Source of the DNA: Flavisphingopyxis sp963800335 | GTDB taxonomy: Bacteria; Pseudomonadota; Alphaproteobacteria; Sphingomonadales; Sphingomonadaceae | Assembly: GCA_963800335.1 (NCBI GenBank) | Contig: CAWDAN010000001.1 | Location: 806,001-870,000, forward strand | Direction: 5' to 3' | DNA: 64,000 nucleotides | Part shown: positions 9,853 through 18,652 of the stretch, in pieces | How the letters are laid out: every line of letters begins with the position of its first letter | How positions within the stretch are numbered: position 1 is the stretch's first letter | Notes under the pieces: generated by a model | What the model saw: the letters and a program-made list of their open reading frames with translations, nothing else | What the model was told of the DNA's origin: nothing | Database searches by the model: none | Program-made: the position numbers and the translations under genes

Positions 9853-10245
9853 ATGAGTCCGATGCTGATAATCCTGGTCCTCGCCTGCCTGCTGGCGGTG
9901 ATCCACAATCTTGCACCCAGCCATGTGAAGACGAAAAAGTTCGGCACTGACTGGAACATGGGACCGCGCGACGATACGCCCGGCGACGTCCCGGCGCTGG
10001 CCGGACGGCTCGAACGCGCGCGCGTCAACTATCACGAGAATTTCGTCATCTTCGTCGCGCTGGCGCTGGCGCTGGTCGCGACGGGAACGGCCGATAAGCT
10101 CGGTATTGCCGGTGCGGCCTTGTGGCTCGCGATGCGGGTCCTGTACCTGCCACTCTATGCCAATGGCACGCCCAAGATCCGTACGCTTATCTGGATGGCG
10201 AGCATGATCGGCCTGATGCTGATGGGCGCCGACCTGTTCCGCTAG
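9853..10245 (+). CDS. MAPEG family membrane protein
   Basis: 130-residue integral membrane protein with four predicted TM helices, resembling the MAPEG superfamily (membrane-associated proteins in eicosanoid and glutathione metabolism). Visible: N-terminal TM, then RLERARVNYHENFVIFVAL, the MAPEG signature (ERAxxNxxE), then WLAMRVLYLPLYANG. Bacterial members of this type are usually uncharacterised. It lies 56 bp after ubiG and converges with the GST gene. The two stop codons share the same CTAG at 10242-10245. Confidence 0.85.
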   Translation: MSPMLIILVLACLLAVIHNLAPSHVKTKKFGTDWNMGPRDDTPGDVPALAGRLERARVNYHENFVIFVALALALVATGTADKLGIAGAALWLAMRVLYLPLYANGTPKIRTLIWMASMIGLMLMGADLFR

Positions 10246-10914
10246 AAATCGAGCAGTTCGTAATGTTTCGGCGGGGTGATGACCTCCATCCGCTCGGATA
10301 GCAGCGGGCGGAAGCTGGGGCGTGACTTCAATCCGGCATACCAGCCCTTGGCGTGTTCGTGCCCGGTCCAGTCGATCCCGCCGAGATAATCGGCGACCGA
10401 CAAATGCGCGGCGGCGGCGAGATCGGCGAGGCTCAGCGTCGCGCCCGCGATCCAGCTGCGGTGGTCGAGCAGGTAATCGATATAATCGAGATGGTCGTTG
10501 GCGGCGCGCATCGCGTTTCGCAACGCACCGCCATCGGGCGGCGCGCGATGGATGAGGCGCTTTTTCATCCGTTCGTCGAGCAGCGGGCGCGACGACGTCG
10601 GCGTACATCTGCTCATCGAACCAGGCGACGAGGCGGCGGATCTCGGCGCGGTTCGCCGCGGTGCCCGAAATCATCGGCTTGGCGTCGACCGTCTCTTCGA
10701 AATATTCGCAGATCGCGGCCGAATCGATCAGCGTAATGTCGCGCGCGGCGTCGCGAATGATCGGCGTGCGCCCGGTCGGGTTGAGGTCGACATATTCGTC
10801 GCGCCGTTGCCACGGCGATTCGCGCACCAGCTCGTAGCCGACGCCCTTTTCGCCGAGCAGCAGGCGCACCTTGCGCGAAAACGGACAGAGCGGGAATTGG
10901 AAGAGTTGCCACAT
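10242..10914 (-). CDS. Glutathione S-transferase family protein, interrupted by a one-base frameshift
   Basis: The N-terminal thioredoxin-like half (WQLFQFPLCPFSRKVRLLLGEKG, ... LIDSAAICEYFEE) is read in one frame down to about 10600. The helical C-terminal half (RPLLDERMKKRLI... SLADLAAAAHLSVADYLGGIDW) continues in another frame to 10242. Total length is 3n+1, so one extra base near 10585-10600 splits an intact family sequence; corrected length is about 223 residues. The Cys-Pro-Phe-Ser motif suggests a thiol active site. ATG 10914 is preferred over 10926 because it starts directly with the beta-strand motif. The frameshift is probably a sequence error. Confidence 0.8.
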
Positions 10915-10992
10915 GGGCCGCGTCATAGGGCATGACGCGCGCGCTGTGAATCGGCTTTGTCGCTAAATTGCTGTCGCTTGCGAAGACCGCGA

Positions 10993-11576
10993 TCAGCGCC
11001 GGCGCGGTTCGCGCACTGCGCGTTCGGCCTGCGCGCCAAGATCCTTGGTGATCGCGATCAGCCCCGGCAACATCCTGGCGAATTCGCGGACCATCGCGCC
11101 CGAGACCACGGTACCGCTGCGGATGCCGTCCTCGATCCGGTCCTCATAGGCAGGATCGCCGCGGCTGGCGATGTCGCCGATCGTCGCTTCGGGGTCGGCG
11201 TCGGCGATCTCGGCATCGGGGTCGATCCGCCGCGCGGCATCGACGATCGGGCCGACGCGGATCGTCATCAGCGCGCGCATCATGTCGCTCATCGCGTCGG
11301 CGATCGCGTCCTGGCGGGCGGGATCGTCGAGGATGTCGGCGACGCGGTCCGAAGCGTCGGCATGATCGGAATTTTTCCATCGTCGTTCGATGCGTCGTCA
11401 TAGCCCGGGTCGGAGGAATCGCTTTCGGGAGCAGCAACGTCGTAACCGGTATCGCCCGTGTCATAGCCCGCATCGGCAATGTCGCTCGGCGGCAGCTCGA
11501 CCTCGGCGATCTGGGCATGCGCCGCAACCGGCGCGGAGAGCGCGGCAAGCGAAAGAACGGTAACGAGACGGCGCAT
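10993..11576 (-). CDS. Uncharacterised secreted protein, frameshifted at a five-T run
   Basis: The start ATG at 11576 gives a good signal peptide (MRRLVTVLSLAALSAPVAAHAQ). An acidic, Asp/Gly/Tyr-rich stretch follows with a repeated GYDTGDTGYD pattern. After the T run at 11372-11376 the reading continues in another frame (DRVADILDDPARQDAIADAM...) to a basic C-terminus at 10993. Coding character on both sides, and a length of 3n+2, argue for one gene missing one base; corrected length is about 194 residues. No function recognised. Confidence 0.65.
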
Positions 11577-11651
11577 GAGCAAATCCTCTGGACGATCAAG
11601 GCGATGATCGCTCGATCTAGCCAAAGGACGCTGTCGCTGCGGTGAACGGGA

Positions 11652-12458
11652 CTAGCGCATCACCAGCCAGATCAAGGCGGCGCTGCCGGCAAGGATGCGG
11701 TACCAGGCGAAGGGTGCGAAGCCGTGTTTCGAGACGATGCCGACGAACCAGCGGATGACGAGCATCGCGACGATGAACGAGACGGCAAAGCCGATGCCGA
11801 TCAGGCTCCAGTCGACGCTCGCGCTGCCGAGCGTGTCGCGGTTGGTCCACAGTTCGAGGCTGGTCGCGCCGATCATCGTCGGGACTGCGAGGAAGAAGCT
11901 GAACTCGGCCGCGGTGCGCCGCTCGACGCCGAGCGCGAGCGCGCCCATGATCGACGCGCCCGAGCGGCTGACGCCCGGCACCATCGCGAAACACTGGATG
12001 AAGCCGATCGCCAGCGCGCGGCCATAGGGAATGTCGGCGATGCCGTGAAAGCGCTGCGAGCCGATCAAACGCTCGATGACGAGGATCGCGATGCCGCCGA
12101 CGATGAGGGCAACCGCGACGATCTTCGGCGCGCCGAGCATCGCCTCGATCGCGCTGTGCGCGACGAGGCCGATCGCGACTGCGGGGAGGAAGGCGATCAA
12201 GAGGTTGATCGTGAAGCGCCACGCGCCGGGCTCGTTCTTGAACAGGCCGGTGATGACCGCCCAGAAGGTGCGCCAGTAGAGCACGATGACCGCGAGGATC
12301 GCGCCCAGCTGGATGACGATGTTGAAGGTCGCCCATTGATCGGCCGAATAGCCGAACAGTTCGCTCGCGAGGATCAGATGGCCCGTCGATGAAACCGGGA
12401 TGAACTCGGTCAGCCCCTCGACGATGCCGAGCAGGATGGCGACGATAAACAGCGGCAT
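11652..12458 (-). CDS. uppP: Undecaprenyl-diphosphatase UppP (BacA)
   Basis: Integral membrane phosphatase regenerating undecaprenyl phosphate, the lipid carrier for peptidoglycan. 268 residues from ATG 12458. Both family signatures are intact: EGLTEFIPVSSTGHL near the N-terminus and PGVSRSGASI in mid-protein. About eight TM helices are predicted by hydropathy. The open frame extends 29 codons upstream of the chosen start without homology. The NDUFA9-like gene lies 22 bp upstream on the same strand. Confidence 0.95.
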   Translation of the reverse strand: MPLFIVAILLGIVEGLTEFIPVSSTGHLILASELFGYSADQWATFNIVIQLGAILAVIVLYWRTFWAVITGLFKNEPGAWRFTINLLIAFLPAVAIGLVAHSAIEAMLGAPKIVAVALIVGGIAILVIERLIGSQRFHGIADIPYGRALAIGFIQCFAMVPGVSRSGASIMGALALGVERRTAAEFSFFLAVPTMIGATSLELWTNRDTLGSASVDWSLIGIGFAVSFIVAMLVIRWFVGIVSKHGFAPFAWYRILAGSAALIWLVMR

Positions 12459-12480
12459 AACAGTCGGGCTTTCGCGGGGA

Positions 12481-13473
12481 TCAGGACGCGGCGCGGACGC
12501 CGAAGCGGCCGTGGCGGCGATATTTGACGAGCCAGCCGCGTGCAACGACGTCGAGCGGGGTCGGTGTGATGCCGAGCGCGGCGAGGCCCTTGGCAGCGGG
12601 AGCGACGACGCTGTCGTGCTGTAGCATCAGCCACTGGTCATAGGTGATCGGCGCGCCGGGCGCCCAGCCGGTCGTGCGCGCGAGCAGCTTCGCAGCGAAG
12701 CCCGGGACATCGACGAACTCGCGCTTGCGCCCCGTCGCGGCGGCGATCTTTTCGTTGAGCGCGCGCATCGTCAGCGTCTCGGGACCGCCGAGCTCGAAGG
12801 TCTTGCCGCCGTGGCGCGCAGGATCGGCGAGCGCGGCCAGCACCGCGGCGGCGACGTCACCGGCATAGATCGGCTGGAATTTCGTTTTCGCACCGATGAC
12901 GGGGACGACGGGCAGCATCCGGATCAGGCCGGCAAAGCGGTTGATGAAATCGTCCTCGGGACCGAACACGATCGACGGGCGCAGGATCGTCGCGGTGGGA
13001 TGCGCGGCGCGGACCGCGGCCTCGCCTTCGCCCTTGGTCCGCGCGTAGCGGCTCTCGGCCTCGGCATCGGCGCCGATCGCCGAGATATGGACGAACGATG
13101 CGCCCTCGGCCTGTGCCGCGGCGGCGGCATCGCGCGCGCCGGTGACGTGGATTGCCTGGAGATCGCCGGCAAACACGCCGACCAGGTTGACCACCGCGTC
13201 CGAGCCGCGGACCGCGCGGGCGATGCTGGCGGCGTTGGTGATGTCGGCGGCGACGAACTGCGTCTGGCCGAGCCCGCCGAGCGGGCGAATCGCGAATGCC
13301 TTGCGCGGGTGACGCTCGGCAATGCGGACGCGCGCGCCCGCCGAGAGCAGTTTCTGCGCGACGTACTTGCCGACGAAGCCGCCGCCGCCGATCACCGTGA
13401 CGAGCTGCCCGGCCAGCGCATCGCGCCGCTCGGTAAGGGTTTTTGCAGGGTTTGCCTTCGGGGCTCGCGCCAT
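12481..13473 (-). CDS. NDUFA9-like NAD(P)-binding protein (extended SDR)
   Basis: Atypical SDR related to mitochondrial complex I subunit NDUFA9. About 330 residues from ATG 13473; upstream ATGs at 13515 and near 13530 are possible. Visible: Rossmann motif VTVIGGGGFVGKYVAQKLL, then VNLVGVFAGDLQAIHVTGA, HISAIGADAEAESRYARTKGEGE and ILRPSIVFGPEDDF, as in the NDUFA9 group. The YxxxK pair is present in modified form (YARTK). Whether the protein associates with complex I in this organism is not shown by the sequence. Confidence 0.85.
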   Translation of the reverse strand: MARAPKANPAKTLTERRDALAGQLVTVIGGGGFVGKYVAQKLLSAGARVRIAERHPRKAFAIRPLGGLGQTQFVAADITNAASIARAVRGSDAVVNLVGVFAGDLQAIHVTGARDAAAAAQAEGASFVHISAIGADAEAESRYARTKGEGEAAVRAAHPTATILRPSIVFGPEDDFINRFAGLIRMLPVVPVIGAKTKFQPIYAGDVAAAVLAALADPARHGGKTFELGGPETLTMRALNEKIAAATGRKREFVDVPGFAAKLLARTTGWAPGAPITYDQWLMLQHDSVVAPAAKGLAALGITPTPLDVVARGWLVKYRRHGRFGVRAAS

Positions 13474-13630
13474 TTTCGCCTCGGTCGTCGTCGTGGAAAT
13501 GTCTGCCGCGTCCATGCGCGAAGCGGCCATGCGTGACAAGGGGCGGCGATGCGCAAGCGTGCGGTCGGCAAGATCAGTTGACAGACCGCGCGCCAGCCCG
13601 CTAAGCGCCCGCTCCTACCTCGATACCCGT

Positions 13631-13716
13631 GCCCAGATGGCGGAATTGGTAGACGCACCAGCTTCAGGTGCTGGCGCTCGCAAGGGCGTGGAGGTTCGAG
13701 TCCTCTTCTGGCACCA
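13631..13716 (+). tRNA. tRNA-Leu (CAG anticodon)
   Basis: Class II tRNA with an encoded CCA end at 13714-13716. The anticodon stem CCAGC/GCTGG encloses the loop TTCAGGT, giving anticodon CAG (Leu, codon CUG). The D-loop GGAATTGGTAGACGC and T-loop GGTTCGAGTCC regions are typical. The 5' acceptor strand GCCCAGA would pair perfectly with TCTGGGC, but the 3' side reads TCTGGC: one G of a GGG run appears to be missing. Confidence 0.93.
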
Positions 13717-13856
13717 TTACTTTGTTCGCGGATGTGCGCGACCGTCTCGCAATTGGCCGAAGCCGGCAAAAATCGGCGACACGAGTTCGTTGATCGGCAG
13801 CGAACACCTTGCGCCAAGCCGCTGTTCGTCAGGCGTGGCTTCCGTACGAGCCGGGT

Positions 13857-14531
13857 TCAGCGCGTCTTGGTCGCGAACCATATGACGTGGCGCGGGCCCT
13901 TGCCGTTGCTGCGCGCGCGCACGAAGACTTCTTCGACCGAAAACCCCGCATCGCCCAGCCGGCGGCGAAAGCGGTCGTCGGGGGCTGCCGACCAGATCGC
14001 GAGGATGCCGCCCGGCGTCAGCGCGCGGCGTGCGGCGGCGAGGCCGCGTAGCGAATAGAGGCTGTCGTTGCCGATCCGGGTCAGCCCGTCGGGACCGTTG
14101 TCGACGTCGAGCAGGATCGCATCGTAAACGCCGGTGGCGCGTCCGATGAGCGCGCCGACATCGCCTTCGACCAGCGCGACGCGCGGATCGTCGAGGCAGC
14201 CCGCGGCGAGATCGGCCATCGGTCCGCGCGCCCATGCGATGATCTCTGGCACCAGCTCGGCGACGGTGACCCTGGCCGCATCGCCCAGTTCGGCGAGCGC
14301 GGCGCGCAGCGTGAAGCCCATGCCATAGCCGCCGATCAGCACATGCGCCGCGGGCCGGTCGGTGAGCTGCTCGCAGGCGAGGACTGCAAGCGCCTCTTCG
14401 GAGCCGCTCATCCGGCTGCTCATCAGCTCGTTGCGGTCGAGCACGATCATGAAATCGCCGCCGCGCCGGTAGAGGCGCAGTTCCTCGCCGTCGGCGACCT
14501 GCGCCGTGTCGATCAGTTCGCGTGGGGTCAT
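13857..14531 (-). CDS. Spermidine-synthase-like SAM-dependent methyltransferase
   Basis: 224 residues from ATG 14531. Rossmann methyltransferase fold resembling the spermine/spermidine synthase family: VLIGGYGMGFTLRAAL (SAM site), VTVAELVPEIIAWARG, DAILLDVDNGPDGLT, then a C-terminal LTPGGILAIWSA. Bacterial homologues are usually annotated only as spermidine synthase-like or methyltransferase domain proteins. No ado/spe neighbours support a polyamine role. Divergent from the ABC-F gene over 113 bp. Confidence 0.8.
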   Translation of the reverse strand: MTPRELIDTAQVADGEELRLYRRGGDFMIVLDRNELMSSRMSGSEEALAVLACEQLTDRPAAHVLIGGYGMGFTLRAALAELGDAARVTVAELVPEIIAWARGPMADLAAGCLDDPRVALVEGDVGALIGRATGVYDAILLDVDNGPDGLTRIGNDSLYSLRGLAAARRALTPGGILAIWSAAPDDRFRRRLGDAGFSVEEVFVRARSNGKGPRHVIWFATKTR

Positions 14532-14644
14532 CGGGCGGTGTCCGTCTTGATTGTGTCGCCCCCGCTGCGGCAAAGCGCGCGCGAGGACAAGCCCCTCGCA
14601 AAGCGCGCTTGGGTTTTCGCGCAATCGCTGCTAAGCGCGCGCCC

Positions 14645-16514
14645 ATGCTGACAATCAATGCAATCACGGTGCGCCTTGGCGGGCGGACGATCCTCGATCG
14701 TGCCACGGCGGCAATCCCGCCGGGCGCGCGCGTCGGCCTGATCGGGCGCAACGGCGCGGGCAAATCGACGCTCATGAAGGTCATGATCGGCGAACTCGAA
14801 GCCGACGAGGGCGAGATCGAGATGCCGCGCGACACGCGCCTCGGCTATATCGCGCAGGAAGCTCCGGCGGGCACCGCGACGCCGTTCGACACCGTGCTCG
14901 CCGCCGATATCGAGCGCGCCTCGCTGATGGAAGAAGCCGAGCATTGCGAGGATCCGCACCGGCTTGGCGACCTCCACGACCGGCTGCTCGCGATCGACGC
15001 CTACAGCGCCCCGGCGCGCGCCGCGCGGATCCTGATCGGCCTCGGCTTCGACGAAGACATGCAGGGCCAGCCGCTCGACAGTTTCTCGGGCGGGTGGAAG
15101 ATGCGCGTGGCGCTCGCCGCCTTGCTGTTTTCGGAGCCCGACGTGCTGCTGCTCGACGAGCCGTCGAACCATCTCGATCTCGAAGCGACTCTGTGGCTCG
15201 AGAATTTCCTCAAGGCCTATCCGGGCACGCTCGTCGTCATCAGCCATGAGCGCGACCTGCTCAATAACGTCGTCGACACGATCGTCCACCTTCAGGGCGG
15301 CCAGCTGACGATCTATCCCGGCGGCTATGACAGTTTCGAAACGCAGCGCGCCGAACGCGCGGCACAGCTCGAGGCGGCCAAGGCATCGCAGGATTCGCAG
15401 CGCGCGCGCTTGCAGGAATATGTCGCGAAGAATTCGGCGCGCGCCTCGACCGCGAAACAGGCGCAGTCGCGCGCCAAGATGCTCGCCAAGATGCAGCCGA
15501 TCGCCGCGCTTGTCGACGATCCCAGCCTCAGTTTCGATTTTCCCGACCCAACCGAGCTGCGCCCGCCGCTGATCACGCTCGATCTCGCCGCGGTCGGCTA
15601 TGTGCCCGAAAAGCCGATCCTCCAGCGGCTCAACCTGCGGATCGATCCCGACGACCGGATCGCGCTGCTTGGTCGCAACGGTAATGGCAAGACGACGCTG
15701 GCGCGGCTGCTGGCGGCGCAATTGACCCCGATGGAAGGCGAAATGAACGCCTCGGGCAAGATGCAGGTGGGTTATTTCACCCAATATCAGGTCGAGGAAC
15801 TGGCCGGCGACGATACCCCTCTCGAGCACATGACGCGCGCCATGAAGGGCAAGACGCCCGGCGCGGTGCGCGCGCAGCTGGGCCGCTTCGGCTTTTCGGG
15901 CGAGCGCGCGACGCAGCGCGTCGCGAAGATGTCGGGCGGCGAACGCGCGCGCCTCGCGCTTGCCCTGGTGACGCGCGATGCGCCGCACTTGCTGATCCTC
16001 GACGAGCCGACCAACCATCTCGACGTCGACGCCCGCGAAGCGCTGGTCCAGGCGCTCAACGGCTATAACGGCGCGGTGATCCTCGTTAGCCATGATCGCC
16101 ACATGGTCGAACTGACTGCCGACCGGCTGGTGCTGGTCGATGACGGGCGCGCGACCGAATATCCGGGCAGCATGAGCGATTACATCGATTTCATCCTCGG
16201 CCGGAACCAGCCCAAGGCCGACGCCAAGCCGAAACAGGCGCAAGAAGGACCGCAAGGCAGCCGCCAAGGCGCGCGAAGATGCGCGTGATCTCAGGCAGAA
16301 AGCGAAGGCTGCCGAGGCCGAAAGCGCGCGGCTACAGGCCGATTGCAAGGCGATCGACCACGCGATGTTCGACCCCGACGCCGCCGCGCCCGAGCTGGCG
16401 AAGCTGACGATGGGAGAACTGGCGCAGCGCCGCGCGCAGGTCGCCGATGCGCTTGCCGCCGCCGAGGCGCGCTGGCTCGAGGTCAGCGAACAGCTCGAAC
16501 AGGTTGCAGCCTAG
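14645..16514 (+). CDS. ABC-F family ATP-binding protein (YheS/Uup-like), frameshift near the C-terminus
   Basis: Soluble double ABC ATPase of the ABC-F group, which acts on ribosomes. Two nucleotide-binding domains: Walker A GRNGAGKST and GRNGNGKTT, signatures FSGGWKMR and MSGGERAR, Walker B LLLDEPSNHLDL and LILDEPTNHLDV. The frame breaks near 16238-16241. The continuation in another frame encodes a charged coiled-coil tail (KKDRKAAAKAREDARDLRQK...) ending at 16514. Total length is 3n+1, so one extra base is inferred; corrected length is 622 residues. Its 3' end overlaps the converging trpG by 32 bp. Confidence 0.9.
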
Positions 16515-17088
16515 GCTTCAGATTCCCGGCGAGGATGTTTGCCAGCATAGCGTCGCCGTCGCGCGTCAGGATCGATTCGGGGTGGAATTGCAGCCCGGTC
16601 TGGCGCGCGGCGCGATCGCTGATCGCCATCGCCATGGTATCGATCCGCGCATGGACGGTGAACCGCTCGGGCGGGTTGGGCGTGCACAGCGAATGATAGC
16701 GCCCGACGCTTAGCGGGCTGGGCAGGCCGGTAAATGGACCGGAGCCATCGTGATCGAGCGGCCATGCCTTGCCGTGAACCGGGACGGGCGCGCGATCGAC
16801 GCAGCCGCCCGCGTGCAGGACGATCGCCTGCTGGCCGAGACAGATGCCGAGCACGTCGCAGCGGCCGATCGCGGCATCGACGATGTCCATCAACGATCCC
16901 GCATACTCTGGCCGGCCGGGTCCGGGCGACAGGACGATCAGCGCATTTTTTGCCTCGGCAAGTGCGATCGTATCACCCGCCGCAATCGTGTTGCGGCGGA
17001 CCGAGACGCGGCAGCCGAGCCGCTCGAACGCCTCGACGAGGTTGAACGAGAAGCTGTCGAGATTGTCGATCAGGAGCACGTCACGCAT
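16483..17088 (-). CDS. trpG: Anthranilate synthase component II (glutamine amidotransferase)
   Basis: Supplies ammonia from glutamine to TrpE for anthranilate synthesis. 201 residues from ATG 17088. Visible: IDNLDSFSFNLVEAFERLG, LSPGPGRP, nucleophile Cys83 in GICLGQQAIVLHAGG, and the His-Glu pair in LQFHPESILT. The start lies eight bases before the end of trpE (overlap), as expected for a coupled two-subunit enzyme. Some alphaproteobacteria use this gene also for p-aminobenzoate synthesis; the trpE context favours anthranilate. Confidence 0.94.
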   Translation of the reverse strand: MRDVLLIDNLDSFSFNLVEAFERLGCRVSVRRNTIAAGDTIALAEAKNALIVLSPGPGRPEYAGSLMDIVDAAIGRCDVLGICLGQQAIVLHAGGCVDRAPVPVHGKAWPLDHDGSGPFTGLPSPLSVGRYHSLCTPNPPERFTVHARIDTMAMAISDRAARQTGLQFHPESILTRDGDAMLANILAGNLKPRLQPVRAVR

Positions 17089-18652
17089 TGCTCGCGCCCC
17101 CGGCGGCTTCGACGCCCGCGATGATGCCGAGCACCGCATCGGCCTTGCGCCGCGTCTCGTCGGCCTCGGCGTGCGGGTCGCTATCATGGACGACGCCCGC
17201 GCCCGCGCGCACCGAGGCGATCCCGTCCTGCACCACCGCGGTGCGGATGACGACACCGGTGTCGATGTCGCCATCGCCGTTGAGCCAGCCGATCGCGCCG
17301 CCATAGGGGCCGCGCTTGGTCGCCTCGACGCCGCGGAGCAGCTGCGTCGCGCGCAGCTTGGGCGCGCCGCTCAGCGTTCCGACATTGAGGCAGGCGACGA
17401 GCGCGTGGAGGCCGTCATGGCCCTCGCGAAGCTGCCCCGTGACCGACGAGACGAGATGCATGACGCGCGCATAGCGTTCGGTCGTCATCAGCCGCGCGAC
17501 GCGCCGCGTGCCGCTCGTGCTGACGCGCGCGACGTCGTTGCGGGCGAGGTCGACGAGCATCATGTGCTCGGCGAGTTCCTTCGCGTCGAGGCGCATGTCC
17601 GCCTCCTGCCGACCGTCCTCGTCGGGGGTGGCGCCGCGCGGGCGCGTGCCCGCGATCGGCTTGACCTCGACCATCGCCTCGCCGAGCTCGCGATAGACGC
17701 GGACCGATGTTTCGGGCGAGGCGCCGAACAACGTGTGTCCGGGCGCGGTGACGTAATAGCGGTACGGGCTGGGATCGAAGGCGCGCAACGCTGCATAGGC
17801 GGCATAGGGATCGCGGCACGGCAGGCGAAAGCTGCGCGACGGGACGATCTGATAAACCTCGCCGGCGGCGATATGCTCGCGCATCGCGGAGACGACCGCG
17901 CGATAGGCGGCGTCGTCGAGATCGGTTTCGGCGCGGTGATCGCTGAGCGCGGCGACGGGGGCGGGGGCAAACGGCGGTGCGCTGTTACAGCGCGCGACGA
18001 GCGCGGTCAGGCGCTGCGATGCGTCGTTGAACGCGCGCGCCGATGCCGCGGCATCGTCCGATCCGAAGGCGGTACAGATCAGCCGGGGCGGCGCACCGGG
18101 ATCGATCACGACCAGCGATTCGGCGACCCAGAAGACGAGGTCGGGAAAATCGAGCGGGTCGGCGGCGTTGGCGGGCAGGTCCTCGAACAGGTCGACATGG
18201 TCGAACGCGACGATACCGGGCAGCGCGAGCGTGAACGGCTCCTCGGGCGAACGCGAGGCAGGGGCGAGCGCGGCGCGCAGTACGTCGAACGGCGAGGGGG
18301 CGGCGAGCCGCGCGGCGGGATCGTCGCCGACCGGGCGCGGAAATTCGAACCGCGCCGAAGTCGGCGAGGAGTCTGTCACATGGGCGGCGAGGCGATCGGT
18401 GAGCAGCGCGAGCAGGTTCTCGCCGTTCGCCGACAGCGCTTCGGCGGTCACGCGCTGCCCGCGCGCGACGATGCGCAGCGCGGCAGCGTCGAGGATCAGC
18501 GTCGGCCCGGCGGTCCGCTCGAACAGCATCGTATCGGACCGCTCGCCACGATCGGTCAGCGCGGCGTGGAGCGCGAGCGCGTCGGCGGGGAGCGACAGGC
18601 GCCGGTGGAGCGCGATCGCATCCCCGGTGCTGCCGGCGGTATCGCGCCTCAC
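17081..18652 (-). CDS. trpE: Anthranilate synthase component I
   Basis: Converts chorismate and ammonia to anthranilate. About 523 residues from a GTG at 18652 that overlaps the upstream aroF stop by four bases (GTGA). The open frame reaches further upstream but there it is antisense-type noise over aroF. The C-terminal chorismate-binding domain is intact: GEVYQIVPSRSF, SPETSVRV, IAGTRPRG, LVDLARNDVARV, VGTLSGAPK and PYGGAIGWL. The N-terminal part is divergent, and I cannot place the Trp feedback site with certainty. Confidence 0.93.
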   Translation of the reverse strand: MRRDTAGSTGDAIALHRRLSLPADALALHAALTDRGERSDTMLFERTAGPTLILDAAALRIVARGQRVTAEALSANGENLLALLTDRLAAHVTDSSPTSARFEFPRPVGDDPAARLAAPSPFDVLRAALAPASRSPEEPFTLALPGIVAFDHVDLFEDLPANAADPLDFPDLVFWVAESLVVIDPGAPPRLICTAFGSDDAAASARAFNDASQRLTALVARCNSAPPFAPAPVAALSDHRAETDLDDAAYRAVVSAMREHIAAGEVYQIVPSRSFRLPCRDPYAAYAALRAFDPSPYRYYVTAPGHTLFGASPETSVRVYRELGEAMVEVKPIAGTRPRGATPDEDGRQEADMRLDAKELAEHMMLVDLARNDVARVSTSGTRRVARLMTTERYARVMHLVSSVTGQLREGHDGLHALVACLNVGTLSGAPKLRATQLLRGVEATKRGPYGGAIGWLNGDGDIDTGVVIRTAVVQDGIASVRAGAGVVHDSDPHAEADETRRKADAVLGIIAGVEAAGGASNA

